Origin: Ilumatobacter fluminis
Lineage (GTDB): Bacteria; Actinomycetota; Acidimicrobiia; Acidimicrobiales; Ilumatobacteraceae
Length of the DNA stretch: 64,000 bases
Assembly: GCF_004364865.1 (NCBI RefSeq)
Contig: NZ_SOAU01000001.1
Coordinates: 372,001-436,000, forward strand
Direction: 5' to 3'
Numbering within the stretch: the first letter of the stretch is position 1; each line of letters begins with the position of its first letter. Positions 10,465 to 18,255 of the stretch are shown here, in pieces. The notes below the pieces were generated by a model that saw nothing but the letters and a program-made list of their open reading frames with translations, was not told where the DNA came from and did no database searches. The translations under genes were made by a program, and so were the position numbers.

Positions 10465-10878
10465 GTGGCCCACGGCACGCTGGTCGACAGCAATGTCCTG
10501 CTCGACATCCTCACCGAGGACGCAACCTGGCAGAACTGGTCAGCCGACGCGCTCGCTGACATTGCCGAGACCGGTCCCGTGTACATCAACCCGATCATCT
10601 ACTCGGAGGTCTCGGTCCGGTTCACCAGCATCGAGGCGCTCGAGGACGCACTCCCGCCCGACGACTACCGTCGCGCACCGCTCCCGTGGGCGGCAGCGTT
10701 CCTGGCGGGCAAAGTCTTCGTCGACTACCGGCGGAACCGGGGCGCGAAGTCGTCGACACTGCCTGACTTCTTCATCGGCGCCCACGCAGCGGTCGCGGAT
10801 CTCGACCTGCTCACCCGAGACGTCGGCCGCTACCGGACCTACTTCCCGACCGTGACCCTCGTCTCGCCGGAGGGCTGA
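10465..10878 (+). CDS. vapC: PIN-domain ribonuclease toxin (VapC-like)
   Basis: A 137-residue PIN-domain protein starting at GTG 10465, one base after the antitoxin stop. The acidic residues expected to hold Mg ions are visible: D8 in LVDSNVLLDIL, E48 in IIYSEVSV, D101 in LPDFFIGAHA and D119 in LLTRDVGRY. All four positions are intact, so the enzyme should be an active site-specific RNase (tRNA or rRNA targets in characterised VapCs). The pair lies just outside the left island repeat, where such modules often sit. The specific RNA target is unknown. Confidence 0.88.
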   Translation: MAHGTLVDSNVLLDILTEDATWQNWSADALADIAETGPVYINPIIYSEVSVRFTSIEALEDALPPDDYRRAPLPWAAAFLAGKVFVDYRRNRGAKSSTLPDFFIGAHAAVADLDLLTRDVGRYRTYFPTVTLVSPEG

Positions 10879-11101
10879 CACTCCCGCGAGCGCGCTGGCC
10901 GACTGACGCATTCGGCGTCAGTAGGAACGGGCCCGGGTCGAGCTCGGAGCTCAGGTTCGGTGGGACGGCTCGGTGTAGGGGCTCGGTTGTGTTGCGGGTT
11001 CCGCCGGCGTGTGAGTGCGGAGTCGGCAGCAACGGTGTGGTCACCGTGGGCCGACGCAATCGAGGCTGCCGGAGGGGCGGCCACGCAGCCGACAAACCGC
11101 G

Positions 11102-11136
11102 GACCCACGCGGGAACCGGCATTACGAGCGGAACGC
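11102..11136 (-). repeat. Dispersed ~36-bp island sequence, copy 1
   Basis: Plus-strand core AACCGGCATTACGAGCGG preceded by ACCCACGCG. Reading the minus strand, the six copies agree on CGTAYCGCTCG-N2-4-TGCCGGTT-N2-3-CGCGTGGG. This copy marks the left end of the long leader repeat. Confidence 0.6.
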
Positions 11137-11364
11137 GAGCAATCGCCGGGATCGCGCTGCGTGGGCGCTCGGACCAGTCGCTGCTTCACGATCGTTTCGG
11201 CGGTGAGGAGGACAGTCTCGATCTCTCGACGACCCCGTGGTTGCCGACAGCAGCGGGTTCGACACGTTCATTTCTCCCGGGTGGTACCGGGACATGGGAG
11301 CGGGCCCCCGAGGGCCCTATGCTCGCGCATTGGCTTGTGGGTTCTCTTGCAAGCCCTGCGCCTC
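11113..11364 (+). repeat. Left copy of the tRNA-Lys leader repeat (island boundary)
   Basis: About 252 bp that align almost without gaps to 31538-31789, with most bases identical by eye. The match runs from the AACCGGCATTACGAGCGG element to GCGCCTC, which in the right copy is the 5' acceptor strand of tRNA-Lys. After 11364 this copy diverges, so it lacks the tRNA body. The two copies enclose the 20-kb island in direct orientation and would allow its loss by homologous recombination. Confidence 0.8.
11279..11317 (+). promoter_or_regulatory. T-box-like core and covarying hairpin (left copy)
   Basis: GGGTGGTACCGGG at 11279-11291 resembles the antiterminator core of T-box riboswitches (GGGUGGNACCGCG in the family). 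It is followed by a hairpin, GGGCCC-CCGA-GGGCCC (11302-11317). In the right copy the hairpin stem has changed on both sides (AGAGCCC/GGGCTCT), so pairing is preserved. A convincing Stem I with a specifier codon was not found and no synthetase gene follows, so the T-box reading is tentative. Confidence 0.35.
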
Positions 11365-11731
11365 GGGTCTGCAAGATTTCTCCTGTCGTGCCTGGTAGCG
11401 GCCGTCGGGGCGCGTCGGTCTGACCGGGCTAGTTCGGGCCGGTTGGAACGAGGCCGGGTCGGGTCTGGAACGCGTGCTTGGAGGGCTCGCTGGTTGTTGG
11501 GTGACCTGGCTGGTGGTTGCGGCTGCCGCCCTCGCTTCGGATGCGGCATCGTGGCCCACTGTGCGAAGTTCGGCGCCCGGCGCAACCTCGGCTTCGGTCA
11601 AGTCGTCCAGTGCCCGATGCGAGGCGGCGTGGGGTTGGCCAACCGATGTTTGCGCCGGGGCTGGCCTGGAACGCCTTCAGGTCGGTCAGCTTGTGGTTGC
11701 CAACGGTGGAGATCGTGCTGAGCCGGGCAGA

Positions 11732-11752
11732 TGTATAAGCGTTGTATAAGCG
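11732..11752 (+). repeat. AT-rich direct repeat TGTATAAGCG x2
   Basis: TGTATAAGCG occurs at 11732-11741 and 11743-11752, an 11-bp helical-turn spacing, followed by AATATATG. It is the most AT-rich patch nearby. It could be a protein-binding site or promoter; no gene start follows at a useful distance. Confidence 0.4.
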
Positions 11753-11985
11753 AATATATGTCGGTCGGCGTCGCCATCTCGGTGGTGTGTGGCGTCGTAG
11801 CCGGGCGGTGTGAAGCAGGCGATCGACAGCTGGAACCGGCGAGCTGAAGGACCCGGCTGATCTGGCGTCGAGCCGCAGGGCATCGCGAGTGGCGACGCCT
11901 CGGTTCGGGCGTTCGTGTTGAATGGTTGCATGCGAGCGGGACGCAGAGGGACCTCGACCAGCGACGAGCAGCGGCGGTCGGCTTC

Positions 11986-13326
11986 GTGACTGACGAGGAC
12001 TCAACGTCTTCCTCGCCGGTGGCTGCGGATCGTGCCGGACCGGGTGAGTCGTCACGCATGGGTGTCGCGGTGTCGGTGGCCCTTGCGGTGATGGTCATCG
12101 CTGGGCTGTTGGTCTTCACCCGTTTCGCTGACTCATGGGAGCAGGGCAGCGGAGACGACAGCGCGCTGGTCGAAGCGCGCACCACCGGTGGCACCAATGA
12201 CACGATGGGGAGCGCCCGTCCGACGACATCGGGCGCTACGTCGCTCGCGACGGTGCGACCTACCGTCGCGGTCGTACCGGTCGTCCCGCACGAGTCCGCC
12301 GTCCCGTCAGAGACGACCACTCCATCGACAACGACGACCTTGGCGCAGCCGAGACCGCGGCCGTTCCCTCCTCCGTCGTTGACGACCACGACGCTGGGTG
12401 AGCCGGGGAACGTGACGGCGTTCAGGTCACGAGGAGTCGAGTACTGGTGCGAACGCAACATCTTGAGCGATGTGCGTCGCTGTGTGCCCGCCTCCGAGCC
12501 GGTCCCGTCGACGGTGTCGTTCGTGGCCGCAACGCATTGGTGCGACGCGGCGCTGTGTTACGAGTACGACCCAACCGTGTTCGTGGAGATCGAGTTCAGA
12601 GGTCGCCACTACATCTGCCAGCGGGGATTCGGCCCGAGGTCTACGCAGTCCGAGTGCGTCGGCTACTCAGGCGGGCCGCCTCCGATCGGACAGTTCGGAC
12701 CGGAGCTGTATTGCTCGGCGGACGGCGCGACGAGCGGCGCCTGGCGATGCTCGACGTTGTGGTTTCCTGATGTGCTCGACCTCCATCAGCAGGTCACGAT
12801 CGATGGCGCGGACCTCCTTTGCGTCGACGCGTCGGCTGGTGGCGTTGGGGATTTGGACTGCTATCGCTACAGCGGTGGTGACCCGTCGTTGCTCGGCGGT
12901 GTCGTAGGTGCGTATTGCAGCTCGGGTCTCGGTTGCTCGACCGAGTGGTACCCGGCGGTGCTCGACGATTTCGACCGCTACACGATCGGTGGCGCCGGAT
13001 ACCTGTGTACACGTGCCCTGACGGGGGACTTCGGCGACTACGACTGCTATCGCTACAGCGGCGGTGACCCGGGGTCGAGCATGGGGCTGGTCGATCTGTA
13101 CTGCAGCGATGACGGCGGGCTGCAGTGCGATCCCGATGGCTACCCGTCGCAGTGGGCGGACTACTTCGAGATCACCTACGACTTTGACCGCTATCTGTGC
13201 GACGGCGGTGAGGTGTTCGGTGACATCCCGTGTGTGCGGTACTGGGGCGGCAGCCCGAGTGGGGTGTCGTTCTTCCTTCCGGATCTGTACTGCGACCGGT
13301 ACGGCTCGACGTGTCGGCCGGCTTGA
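11986..13326 (+). CDS. Membrane-anchored protein with Cys-rich tandem repeats
   Basis: A 446-residue protein if started at GTG 11986 (GGCGG upstream); an in-frame TTG at 11926 would add 20 residues. One transmembrane helix (about residues 25-47) follows a short Ser-rich cytoplasmic tail. A Thr/Pro-rich linker then leads to an extracellular region of four to five diverged repeats of ~55-65 residues. The pattern is LYCS...C...WYPxVLD...YTIxGxxYLC...GDxDCYRYSGGDP, with four Cys per full repeat and a partial last unit ending CDRYGSTCRPA. The even Cys spacing suggests disulphides outside the cell. I do not recognise the family. It lies inside the left border of the island and converges with 13327-13905 with no gap. 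Confidence 0.75.
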   Translation: MTDEDSTSSSPVAADRAGPGESSRMGVAVSVALAVMVIAGLLVFTRFADSWEQGSGDDSALVEARTTGGTNDTMGSARPTTSGATSLATVRPTVAVVPVVPHESAVPSETTTPSTTTTLAQPRPRPFPPPSLTTTTLGEPGNVTAFRSRGVEYWCERNILSDVRRCVPASEPVPSTVSFVAATHWCDAALCYEYDPTVFVEIEFRGRHYICQRGFGPRSTQSECVGYSGGPPPIGQFGPELYCSADGATSGAWRCSTLWFPDVLDLHQQVTIDGADLLCVDASAGGVGDLDCYRYSGGDPSLLGGVVGAYCSSGLGCSTEWYPAVLDDFDRYTIGGAGYLCTRALTGDFGDYDCYRYSGGDPGSSMGLVDLYCSDDGGLQCDPDGYPSQWADYFEITYDFDRYLCDGGEVFGDIPCVRYWGGSPSGVSFFLPDLYCDRYGSTCRPA

Positions 13327-13905
13327 TTACGCCGGGTTCCGGTCGGGTGCGCCGTGCCCTGGCGGTAGCGGCCACTGGTCAGGATCCTCGCCTTGGGCCG
13401 TAGCGAAGTCGTTCCAGCTGAGCATCTGGTCGGGGAGTGGGGTGCGGCGGTGCGTGAAGTAGCTGACGGTGTTGTTGTACGACCAGTAGCCCGTCGCCGG
13501 TCCGCCTTTCCACGCGAGTTCGCCGGATCGTAGGAGGCTGCCAAGCGTGCTGGCGAGGAACGCCGAGACGGTGTAGCGGCGAGGTCCGAGGCAGGTGTGA
13601 CCCCATCGTGGAATGAACTCGTTCATGTAGATGTCCGGGCGGAGACGGGCGTACCGGTACTCGATGATGCCGTATTCGAGGAACGGGTCGTCGGGGTCGA
13701 TGCACGCGAGGAGGTCGTCGTGGACGCCGTACTCGGCGGCGATGCCTGTGCGGCCGTCCAGGCTCGAGTGGCTGGGTGTGGTTCGCCAGCTGAACGAACT
13801 GCAGGTCGGGTTGTGGCACTCGTAGTCGATCGTGCCGGCCTCTTTGTCAGCGGCGAGTTCTTCGAGGTAGTCCTCCAGAGCACACAGTGGGCAAACCTGT
13901 CGCAT
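13327..13905 (-). CDS. Uncharacterised protein with N-terminal Cys motif
   Basis: A 192-residue protein of unknown function. The N-terminus carries CPLC (residues 5-8) and a second pair, C30 and C35, spaced like a zinc ribbon. The rest is rich in Tyr, Trp and Pro (RRYTVSAFLASTL, GYWSYNNTVSYF) with no membrane segment. It follows the BRCT-nuclease-like gene on the same strand after 42 bp and probably shares its transcript. A DNA- or RNA-binding accessory role is a guess from the Cys motif and the neighbour. Confidence 0.65.
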   Translation of the reverse strand: MRQVCPLCALEDYLEELAADKEAGTIDYECHNPTCSSFSWRTTPSHSSLDGRTGIAAEYGVHDDLLACIDPDDPFLEYGIIEYRYARLRPDIYMNEFIPRWGHTCLGPRRYTVSAFLASTLGSLLRSGELAWKGGPATGYWSYNNTVSYFTHRRTPLPDQMLSWNDFATAQGEDPDQWPLPPGHGAPDRNPA

Positions 13906-13947
13906 CCCGCAACCGTACGCGTCGTGCAGCGTGTGGCGCGTGGCCAG

Positions 13948-14742
13948 TCATCGAAGTCCGAGTCGGTGCTTCCAGTTGTCCGGCCAGCAGAGCTTGACGC
14001 CTGCGGCTTCGCACACGGCCTCCCAGTGCTCGTCCGATGGGGGCGCGGAGATGGCAAGTACGGGTTGGACCCTGTGCTTCAGACGTTCCATCGAGACGCG
14101 GTAGTCGAGGACCTGTCCGAGCCCGAGACGGATCTGCTGCCGCTCCGATGTTGTCGAGACCGTCTTCACTTCGACCACCCAGAGCTTGCGGCCGCGGTTC
14201 CAAGCGAGGTCGTACTGCGGCCAGCCATGGGTGAAGGGGCTGAGCGGCTGGAGGCCTGCATCTTCGACGGCTTCGGCGAGCCGGCGACAGACGCGGTGGT
14301 GCGCGGCGGTCGCCCGGTCGCGGGCGTCCAAGTCGATGGTGAGGGTTCCGTTGGTGGTGCGCCGACTCAGACTGGGCCGGAAGGGCATCCCGGCGTCTTC
14401 GGGTTCGAGCACGGCGAGCGCAGCAGCTGACTGGGCGTCGGACAGTCCGCGGCCGCTCGCCAGTTGCTGGAACTCGCCTTCGGTGATGAAGTAGATCGGC
14501 TGACTGCGACGCCGCAACGCCATGGCGTCGTCGATCTTGGTGCCGTGGTCGCCGAACTTGTAGTGAGCGACCGGCGCACCGTTGACGAGGATCGAGGTGC
14601 GGTTGGTCACTTGCTTGTCGCTGACGGTGCCGCCGCGTGCGCGGACGCGCCGGATGAGGTCTTCTTGTCGGCCCGTCGAGAACCTCCCGGTGAAGACGAC
14701 CTGACGACCACGCAGTGAGCTCAACCGATCTGTCGTCCCCAT
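13948..14742 (-). CDS. BRCT domain fused to PD-(D/E)XK nuclease-like domain
   Basis: A 264-residue protein. Residues ~8-95 form a BRCT-like module (LRGRQVVFTGRF, then RRVRARGGTVSDKQVTNRTS, LVNG), as at the C-terminus of NAD-dependent DNA ligase. The C-terminal half carries a PD-(D/E)XK pattern: QYDLAW (D178), LWVVEVKT (E191, K193) and a GLGQVLDYR helix (Q210, Y214), the Q-xxx-Y arrangement common in restriction-type nucleases. The protein should bind DNA ends or nicks and may cut DNA. With the Cys-motif partner downstream and a transposase-like gene upstream, it could be a small defence or mobile-element gene. The domain assignments are by motif only. Confidence 0.7.
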   Translation of the reverse strand: MGTTDRLSSLRGRQVVFTGRFSTGRQEDLIRRVRARGGTVSDKQVTNRTSILVNGAPVAHYKFGDHGTKIDDAMALRRRSQPIYFITEGEFQQLASGRGLSDAQSAAALAVLEPEDAGMPFRPSLSRRTTNGTLTIDLDARDRATAAHHRVCRRLAEAVEDAGLQPLSPFTHGWPQYDLAWNRGRKLWVVEVKTVSTTSERQQIRLGLGQVLDYRVSMERLKHRVQPVLAISAPPSDEHWEAVCEAAGVKLCWPDNWKHRLGLR

Positions 14743-14835
14743 CGCTCAGACGGTAGTGAGCGGCGGTGACCTTCCGTTGCGATCGGGTGCTGTTCGAGTT
14801 CGCGCCGGCGGACGATCGGAAGGGGGCTTGACCGG

Positions 14836-16155
14836 CTAGCGGATCGATGCCTGTCGGTGGAGGTTGGTGGCGTTGTGGAGGATGGTGAAGCCGGCGACGT
14901 CGTAGAGCTGGCGTTGCCAGCCGATGCTGGGGGCGCGGTCGGCGACGAGGCTTGCTTTGAAGCTGGCGTTGAGGCTTTCGGCGTCGGGCCGGACTGCGTA
15001 GAGACGATCGAAGTCGATGTCGTCGGGCGGGAGGAGGCGGATGTGTTCGGGGTCGTCGTGCGGTGACAGCCACGTATCCCAGTCACAGTTGTGGTGTCGG
15101 CAGGTGAGGCGGATCACCATGTTGAACCGGTACGTGCCGTCAGCGCGGCGGGCCCGTTTGACTTGGTGCCGGTTGGCCCAGGCGACGACGGCAGGTGTGC
15201 CGTCCTCGGTGATCTCGATGTCGGCGATGCGTCCGTTGACGGCGGCGAGTTGGTGACTGCAGGTCTGGTTGTGGCGGCCGACGGTGTGGGTGTAGGTCCC
15301 GAGCGTGTGGCGTTTGACGACGACTTCGTCGCCGCGGACGGCGACGTGGGGTTTGTTGATGACCACGAGTCCGGTGGTGCGCATGATCTTGTCGTGGTGG
15401 GCGCCTTGGAATGCGCCGTCGTAGGCGACGCCGACGATGCCGGGCCCGGCGAGTTGATGGACGTGTTGGATGAGTTCGATCGCGGTGGCGGCCTCGCCAC
15501 CTGGTTCGGGGACTCGCCCGATGGCGAGCACGACACGGCTGTAGGGGTGTTCGCCCCGCGCTGAGATGAGGACGTAGTTGTTGCCCCAGATGTGACCGTC
15601 GTGGCGGGTGTGGGTGGCGGCCGACGGGTCGTTGCGGGCACCGGTGTTGTCGGGGCGGTATCGGAAGCGGGGCCGCAGGATGGTGCCGTCGCCGTAGATG
15701 AGGCGTCGGCGGTGGGGGTGGGTGATGGAGCCGGGCCCGTGGGGGAGCAGTAAGCCTTGGCGTCGAGCTTGTTCGAGTGCGATCTCGGTGAGGCGGGTGA
15801 GGAGATGATGCCGTGCTGTGTCGTCGCTCATGATCAGGTCGCGCCAGTAGGCGTGGTGGTAGTAGCGGAACGGCTCGCTGCGGGGTGCTGGTTCGAGTCC
15901 GGCGTCGTCGGCCGCAGCGAGGAGTTGCGCCCAGAGCCCGTCGGCGAGTTCGGCGTCGAGCCGGTTGTAGGAACCGAGGTGGCGAGCGAGCGCGCAGTAG
16001 ACGACAGGGACCCAGCCGGGGTGGCGGCGTCGTCGTCCGAGACGGTCCTCGAGGTACAGATCACCGAGCGCGGTGTAGGGACTGTGGGTGAGGCTGTAGA
16101 CGACTTCGCCGACGGTGGCGGATCGTTGGCGTCGGAACCGGTCGGCGTAACCCAT
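14836..16155 (-). CDS. IS4-superfamily (YREK) transposase-like protein, module A
   Basis: A 439-residue protein. A DDE triad can be proposed: D in IYGDGTILRPRF, D in AYDGAFQGAHHD, and E in YAVRPDAESLNASFK. The last string fits the IS4 signature Y-x2-R-x3-E-x6-K exactly. A C-x-HH-C zinc-like knuckle (TCRHHNCDWDTW) lies between. The 18256-19743 protein has the same layout (YDGAMRGKHH, YGVRNFAESLNQYLK), so the two are distant paralogs. I found no clear terminal inverted repeats or target duplication, so this may be a domesticated or immobile relative. It is followed upstream by a recombinase-like gene on the same strand (30-bp gap). Confidence 0.7.
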   Translation of the reverse strand: MGYADRFRRQRSATVGEVVYSLTHSPYTALGDLYLEDRLGRRRRHPGWVPVVYCALARHLGSYNRLDAELADGLWAQLLAAADDAGLEPAPRSEPFRYYHHAYWRDLIMSDDTARHHLLTRLTEIALEQARRQGLLLPHGPGSITHPHRRRLIYGDGTILRPRFRYRPDNTGARNDPSAATHTRHDGHIWGNNYVLISARGEHPYSRVVLAIGRVPEPGGEAATAIELIQHVHQLAGPGIVGVAYDGAFQGAHHDKIMRTTGLVVINKPHVAVRGDEVVVKRHTLGTYTHTVGRHNQTCSHQLAAVNGRIADIEITEDGTPAVVAWANRHQVKRARRADGTYRFNMVIRLTCRHHNCDWDTWLSPHDDPEHIRLLPPDDIDFDRLYAVRPDAESLNASFKASLVADRAPSIGWQRQLYDVAGFTILHNATNLHRQASIR

Positions 16156-16185
16156 GGGCCAGTGTTCAAAGCAGCGACCGGCTGG

Positions 16186-17058
16186 TCACGACCTGGTCCA
16201 GCGGTGGTCGAGTTGATGAGCGAGCGTGTCGAGACTGCGTGCGCCGGCGATGCGCGCAGCGTGTTCGAGCGATCCGGTCTCGTCGAACTCGCGGCGGACC
16301 CGCCAGAGTCGGATCGAACCGGGGCGGACGGCAGGGTCCCGGCTGAGCCCGGTGACACGCAAGATGGCGCCGAGCATCCCGCACGTCGCGGCTTGCGCCG
16401 CGCCGGACCCGGGCGGGTTCTGTCCGTCGTAGCACAACAGCCGGTCAGCGGGGACTTCGACGAGTCGACGCCGCAACACGGTCGCAGCCCACCCGGTCGC
16501 CGCGACGGTACGCGCCGCAGCGGTGCGCGACGCCGGGAAACGAACCGTGACAGCGCCGTCGTCGGACACAGCGACGTCACCGGCACCGATCGTGGTGAGA
16601 TCGGCCGTCGTGCCTGTCGTTTCGGCGAGTGCCCACGCCGTTGGCCGTTTCACGTCTCGGGCCCCGTCGACGAACGCCGCGATACGACCACGTTCGATCT
16701 CGACGTCGGTCAAGGCCCGCAACTGCACTCCGCCACGCGCCGGCAGCTCGATGTCGAGCGTGGGGTCTGCGGCATCGACGCCGAGAAGCCGCAAGGTGCG
16801 CAGCGTCGTGCGGATGGTCGTCCGCCGGAAGTGCATCGTCTGAGCTGCCGGCGGCTGCCCGGACCGAGTCGGCGCGTGAACGAACCGATGACACACGTCA
16901 GTGTCGAGGTCGCACAACGACGAGTAGCCGTGAGCGTCGACGTAGCGGACGAATCGGACCAGCACCGCAGACATCCGCTCGACGGTCGACGCAGCGAACT
17001 CCGGGTCGAACGTCCACGCCGTCCTGACAGCGTCGAGTTCGTCGTCCAACGGCTTCAA
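16186..17058 (-). CDS. Degenerate tyrosine-recombinase-like protein
   Basis: About 290 residues if started at TTG 17056-17058; the start is uncertain. The N-terminal half looks like a SAM-like core-binding domain (FVRYVDAHGYSSLCDLDTDVC). The C-terminal half follows the integrase fold: LAETTGTTADL where family members have TGxRxxEL, a strand pair, LRRRLVEVP, and a closing IRLWRVRREFDETGSLEHA...AGARSLDTLAHQLDH. The first catalytic Arg, the HxxR box and a terminal Tyr nucleophile are not evident, so it may bind DNA without recombining it. It sits between the module A transposase-like gene and a divergent HTH gene. Confidence 0.5.
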   Translation of the reverse strand: MKPLDDELDAVRTAWTFDPEFAASTVERMSAVLVRFVRYVDAHGYSSLCDLDTDVCHRFVHAPTRSGQPPAAQTMHFRRTTIRTTLRTLRLLGVDAADPTLDIELPARGGVQLRALTDVEIERGRIAAFVDGARDVKRPTAWALAETTGTTADLTTIGAGDVAVSDDGAVTVRFPASRTAAARTVAATGWAATVLRRRLVEVPADRLLCYDGQNPPGSGAAQAATCGMLGAILRVTGLSRDPAVRPGSIRLWRVRREFDETGSLEHAARIAGARSLDTLAHQLDHRWTRS

Positions 17059-17107
17059 CGCCCACCCGCCCGTACCCGGTGATGGTGCGGTCCGTCGGAG
17101 AGTGCAG

Positions 17108-17127
17108 CGTGCGGACCAGTCCGCACG
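17108..17127 (+). promoter_or_regulatory. Palindromic operator upstream of HTH gene (module A)
   Basis: CGTGCGGAC-CA-GTCCGCACG is a perfect inverted repeat with 9-bp arms ending 8 bp before ATG 17136, between divergent genes. The half-site GTCCGCAC also stands before both genes of module B (19781-19788 and 19926-19933). It probably binds the HTH proteins coded beside it. Confidence 0.6.
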
Positions 17128-17135
17128 TTCTGGCC

Positions 17136-17540
17136 ATGACCACCGCAACGACCACCCCACGATCGATCGATCGTCGACTCGGACCGCCACCGCGTGACTA
17201 CCTCGCCGTACCCGAGCAGTTCGGAACCGTCGCCGACCCGGAAACGGCGACTCCGAACAGCGGCAGCGAACGAGTCGCGCCGTTCGCGCTGTTCCTGCAC
17301 CGCCTGATGGTCGACTACCGGAACCTCGCCCCGCGTGGCGACCAGGCCGCAATCGCCCGTCGGCACGGGCTGTCCCGCTCCACCGTCAGCGACGTCGTCG
17401 CCGGCAAACGATGGCCGAACGTCACCGTGCTGTTGGCCATCTCGCTGCGCGTCGCCGAACTGCACCACCAGCGCCGCGCCCACCACGAGCTCCCCAGCGC
17501 TGACAAGGTCGGCCCGACGGCCACCCCGCAGCGACGTTGA
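17136..17540 (+). CDS. Small helix-turn-helix DNA-binding protein, module A
   Basis: A 134-residue protein. The central region (about residues 70-115) is an Xre/Cro-like helix-turn-helix: DQAAIARRHGLSRSTVSDVV, then KRWPNVTVLLAISLRVAEL. ATG 17136 was chosen over an upstream ATG at 17079 because it lies directly after the palindromic operator. It begins MTT; the module B gene begins MTS after a similar CCATGACCA context. It is divergent from the recombinase-like gene and probably represses both. Confidence 0.65.
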   Translation: MTTATTTPRSIDRRLGPPPRDYLAVPEQFGTVADPETATPNSGSERVAPFALFLHRLMVDYRNLAPRGDQAAIARRHGLSRSTVSDVVAGKRWPNVTVLLAISLRVAELHHQRRAHHELPSADKVGPTATPQRR

Positions 17541-17824
17541 CACGATCGACGTCCCGCCGGCGACGCTCCGGACAGGAACGCGGATGATCGGCGTTGCTGA
17601 TGACGTCATGGGTTGCTCCCTTCATGGGTCGCAGCCGCACCAGGCCGACTGCTCGTCCGGTCCTCGACAGAACGACAGCCTCCCCCGCCGACCACGCCGA
17701 CGAGCCCGAATCGTCGTGTTGTCCGGCCCACGACCGAACAAACCGCCTGAGAACGGGCACGTCGGCGTCGGCCGTGGCCTACTGCGAGTGGGCCTCGCCA
17801 CCGGGGCAGCGAGAGGAGACAGCC

Positions 17825-18238
17825 ATGTACGACGACGACCACCCTGCCGACGGCGCGGCAGCCGGCGACAGCGACGAATCGAACACGGGCAACGTCGACC
17901 GACTCGGGCCGGATAGCCGGGGCCAGTGGCTCATCACCACGGTCGGTTCCCAGCATCTCTGGGACTGCGACACGAACACCTACCTGCGGATGCCCGGCGG
18001 CGGACGACAACAGTTCCCCTACGACCGGCAGCCGGTCACGATCACCCGAGTCGACGCCTGGCCCGTCGTCGGCTCCACCTTCTTCTTGTGGTTCGACGAC
18101 CCCGTACAACCGGTTTGGCTCGAGCACTACCGGCGCTCATCACTCATCGCAAGCATCGAACCCTTCCGACCCACCGACGGCGAAGGCGAGGTCGCCGGCG
18201 AAGGCGACGGCGACGGCGAAGGCGACGGCGAGGGCTGA
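17825..18238 (+). CDS. Small acidic protein of unknown function
   Basis: A 137-residue protein with a good RBS (GAGAGGAG) before ATG 17825. Both ends are strongly acidic: an Asp/Ser-rich N-terminus (MYDDDHPADGAAAGDSDES) and a Glu/Asp/Gly tail built of repeated GEGDGD units. The centre (about 30-115) is a compact, Trp-rich domain (WLITTVGSQHLWD, FFLWFDDPVQPVWLEHY). I do not recognise the family. A DNA-mimic or DNA-competitor role would fit the charge and the setting between two transposase-like modules, but this is speculation. Confidence 0.6.
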   Translation: MYDDDHPADGAAAGDSDESNTGNVDRLGPDSRGQWLITTVGSQHLWDCDTNTYLRMPGGGRQQFPYDRQPVTITRVDAWPVVGSTFFLWFDDPVQPVWLEHYRRSSLIASIEPFRPTDGEGEVAGEGDGDGEGDGEG

Positions 18239-18255
18239 GCGTCCGGTACGCCCGG

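Larger units (their letters stand above)
10879..11985. other. Long non-coding stretch at the left island border
   Basis: About 1.1 kb without a gene I can support. It holds the left copy of the tRNA-Lys leader repeat (11113-11364) with a T-box-like core and hairpin, one copy of the dispersed 36-bp sequence (11102-11136), and an unusually AT-rich patch with a direct repeat (11732-11752). The open frames here are low-complexity Arg/Ser/Gly-rich strings without domains. The stretch after 11364 may be the scar of the insertion that removed the tRNA body from this copy. Confidence 0.6.

Noticed and set aside
10960..11721. 253-codon frame across the left leader repeat
   Set aside because: Arg/Gly/Cys-rich without a domain. 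Parallel frames in the right copy follow from the DNA repeat itself, and the conserved hairpin points to RNA function.
14790..16200. Terminal inverted repeats around the module A transposase-like gene
   Set aside because: Only a short ACCGGCT-type similarity in direct orientation was seen, too short and wrongly oriented.
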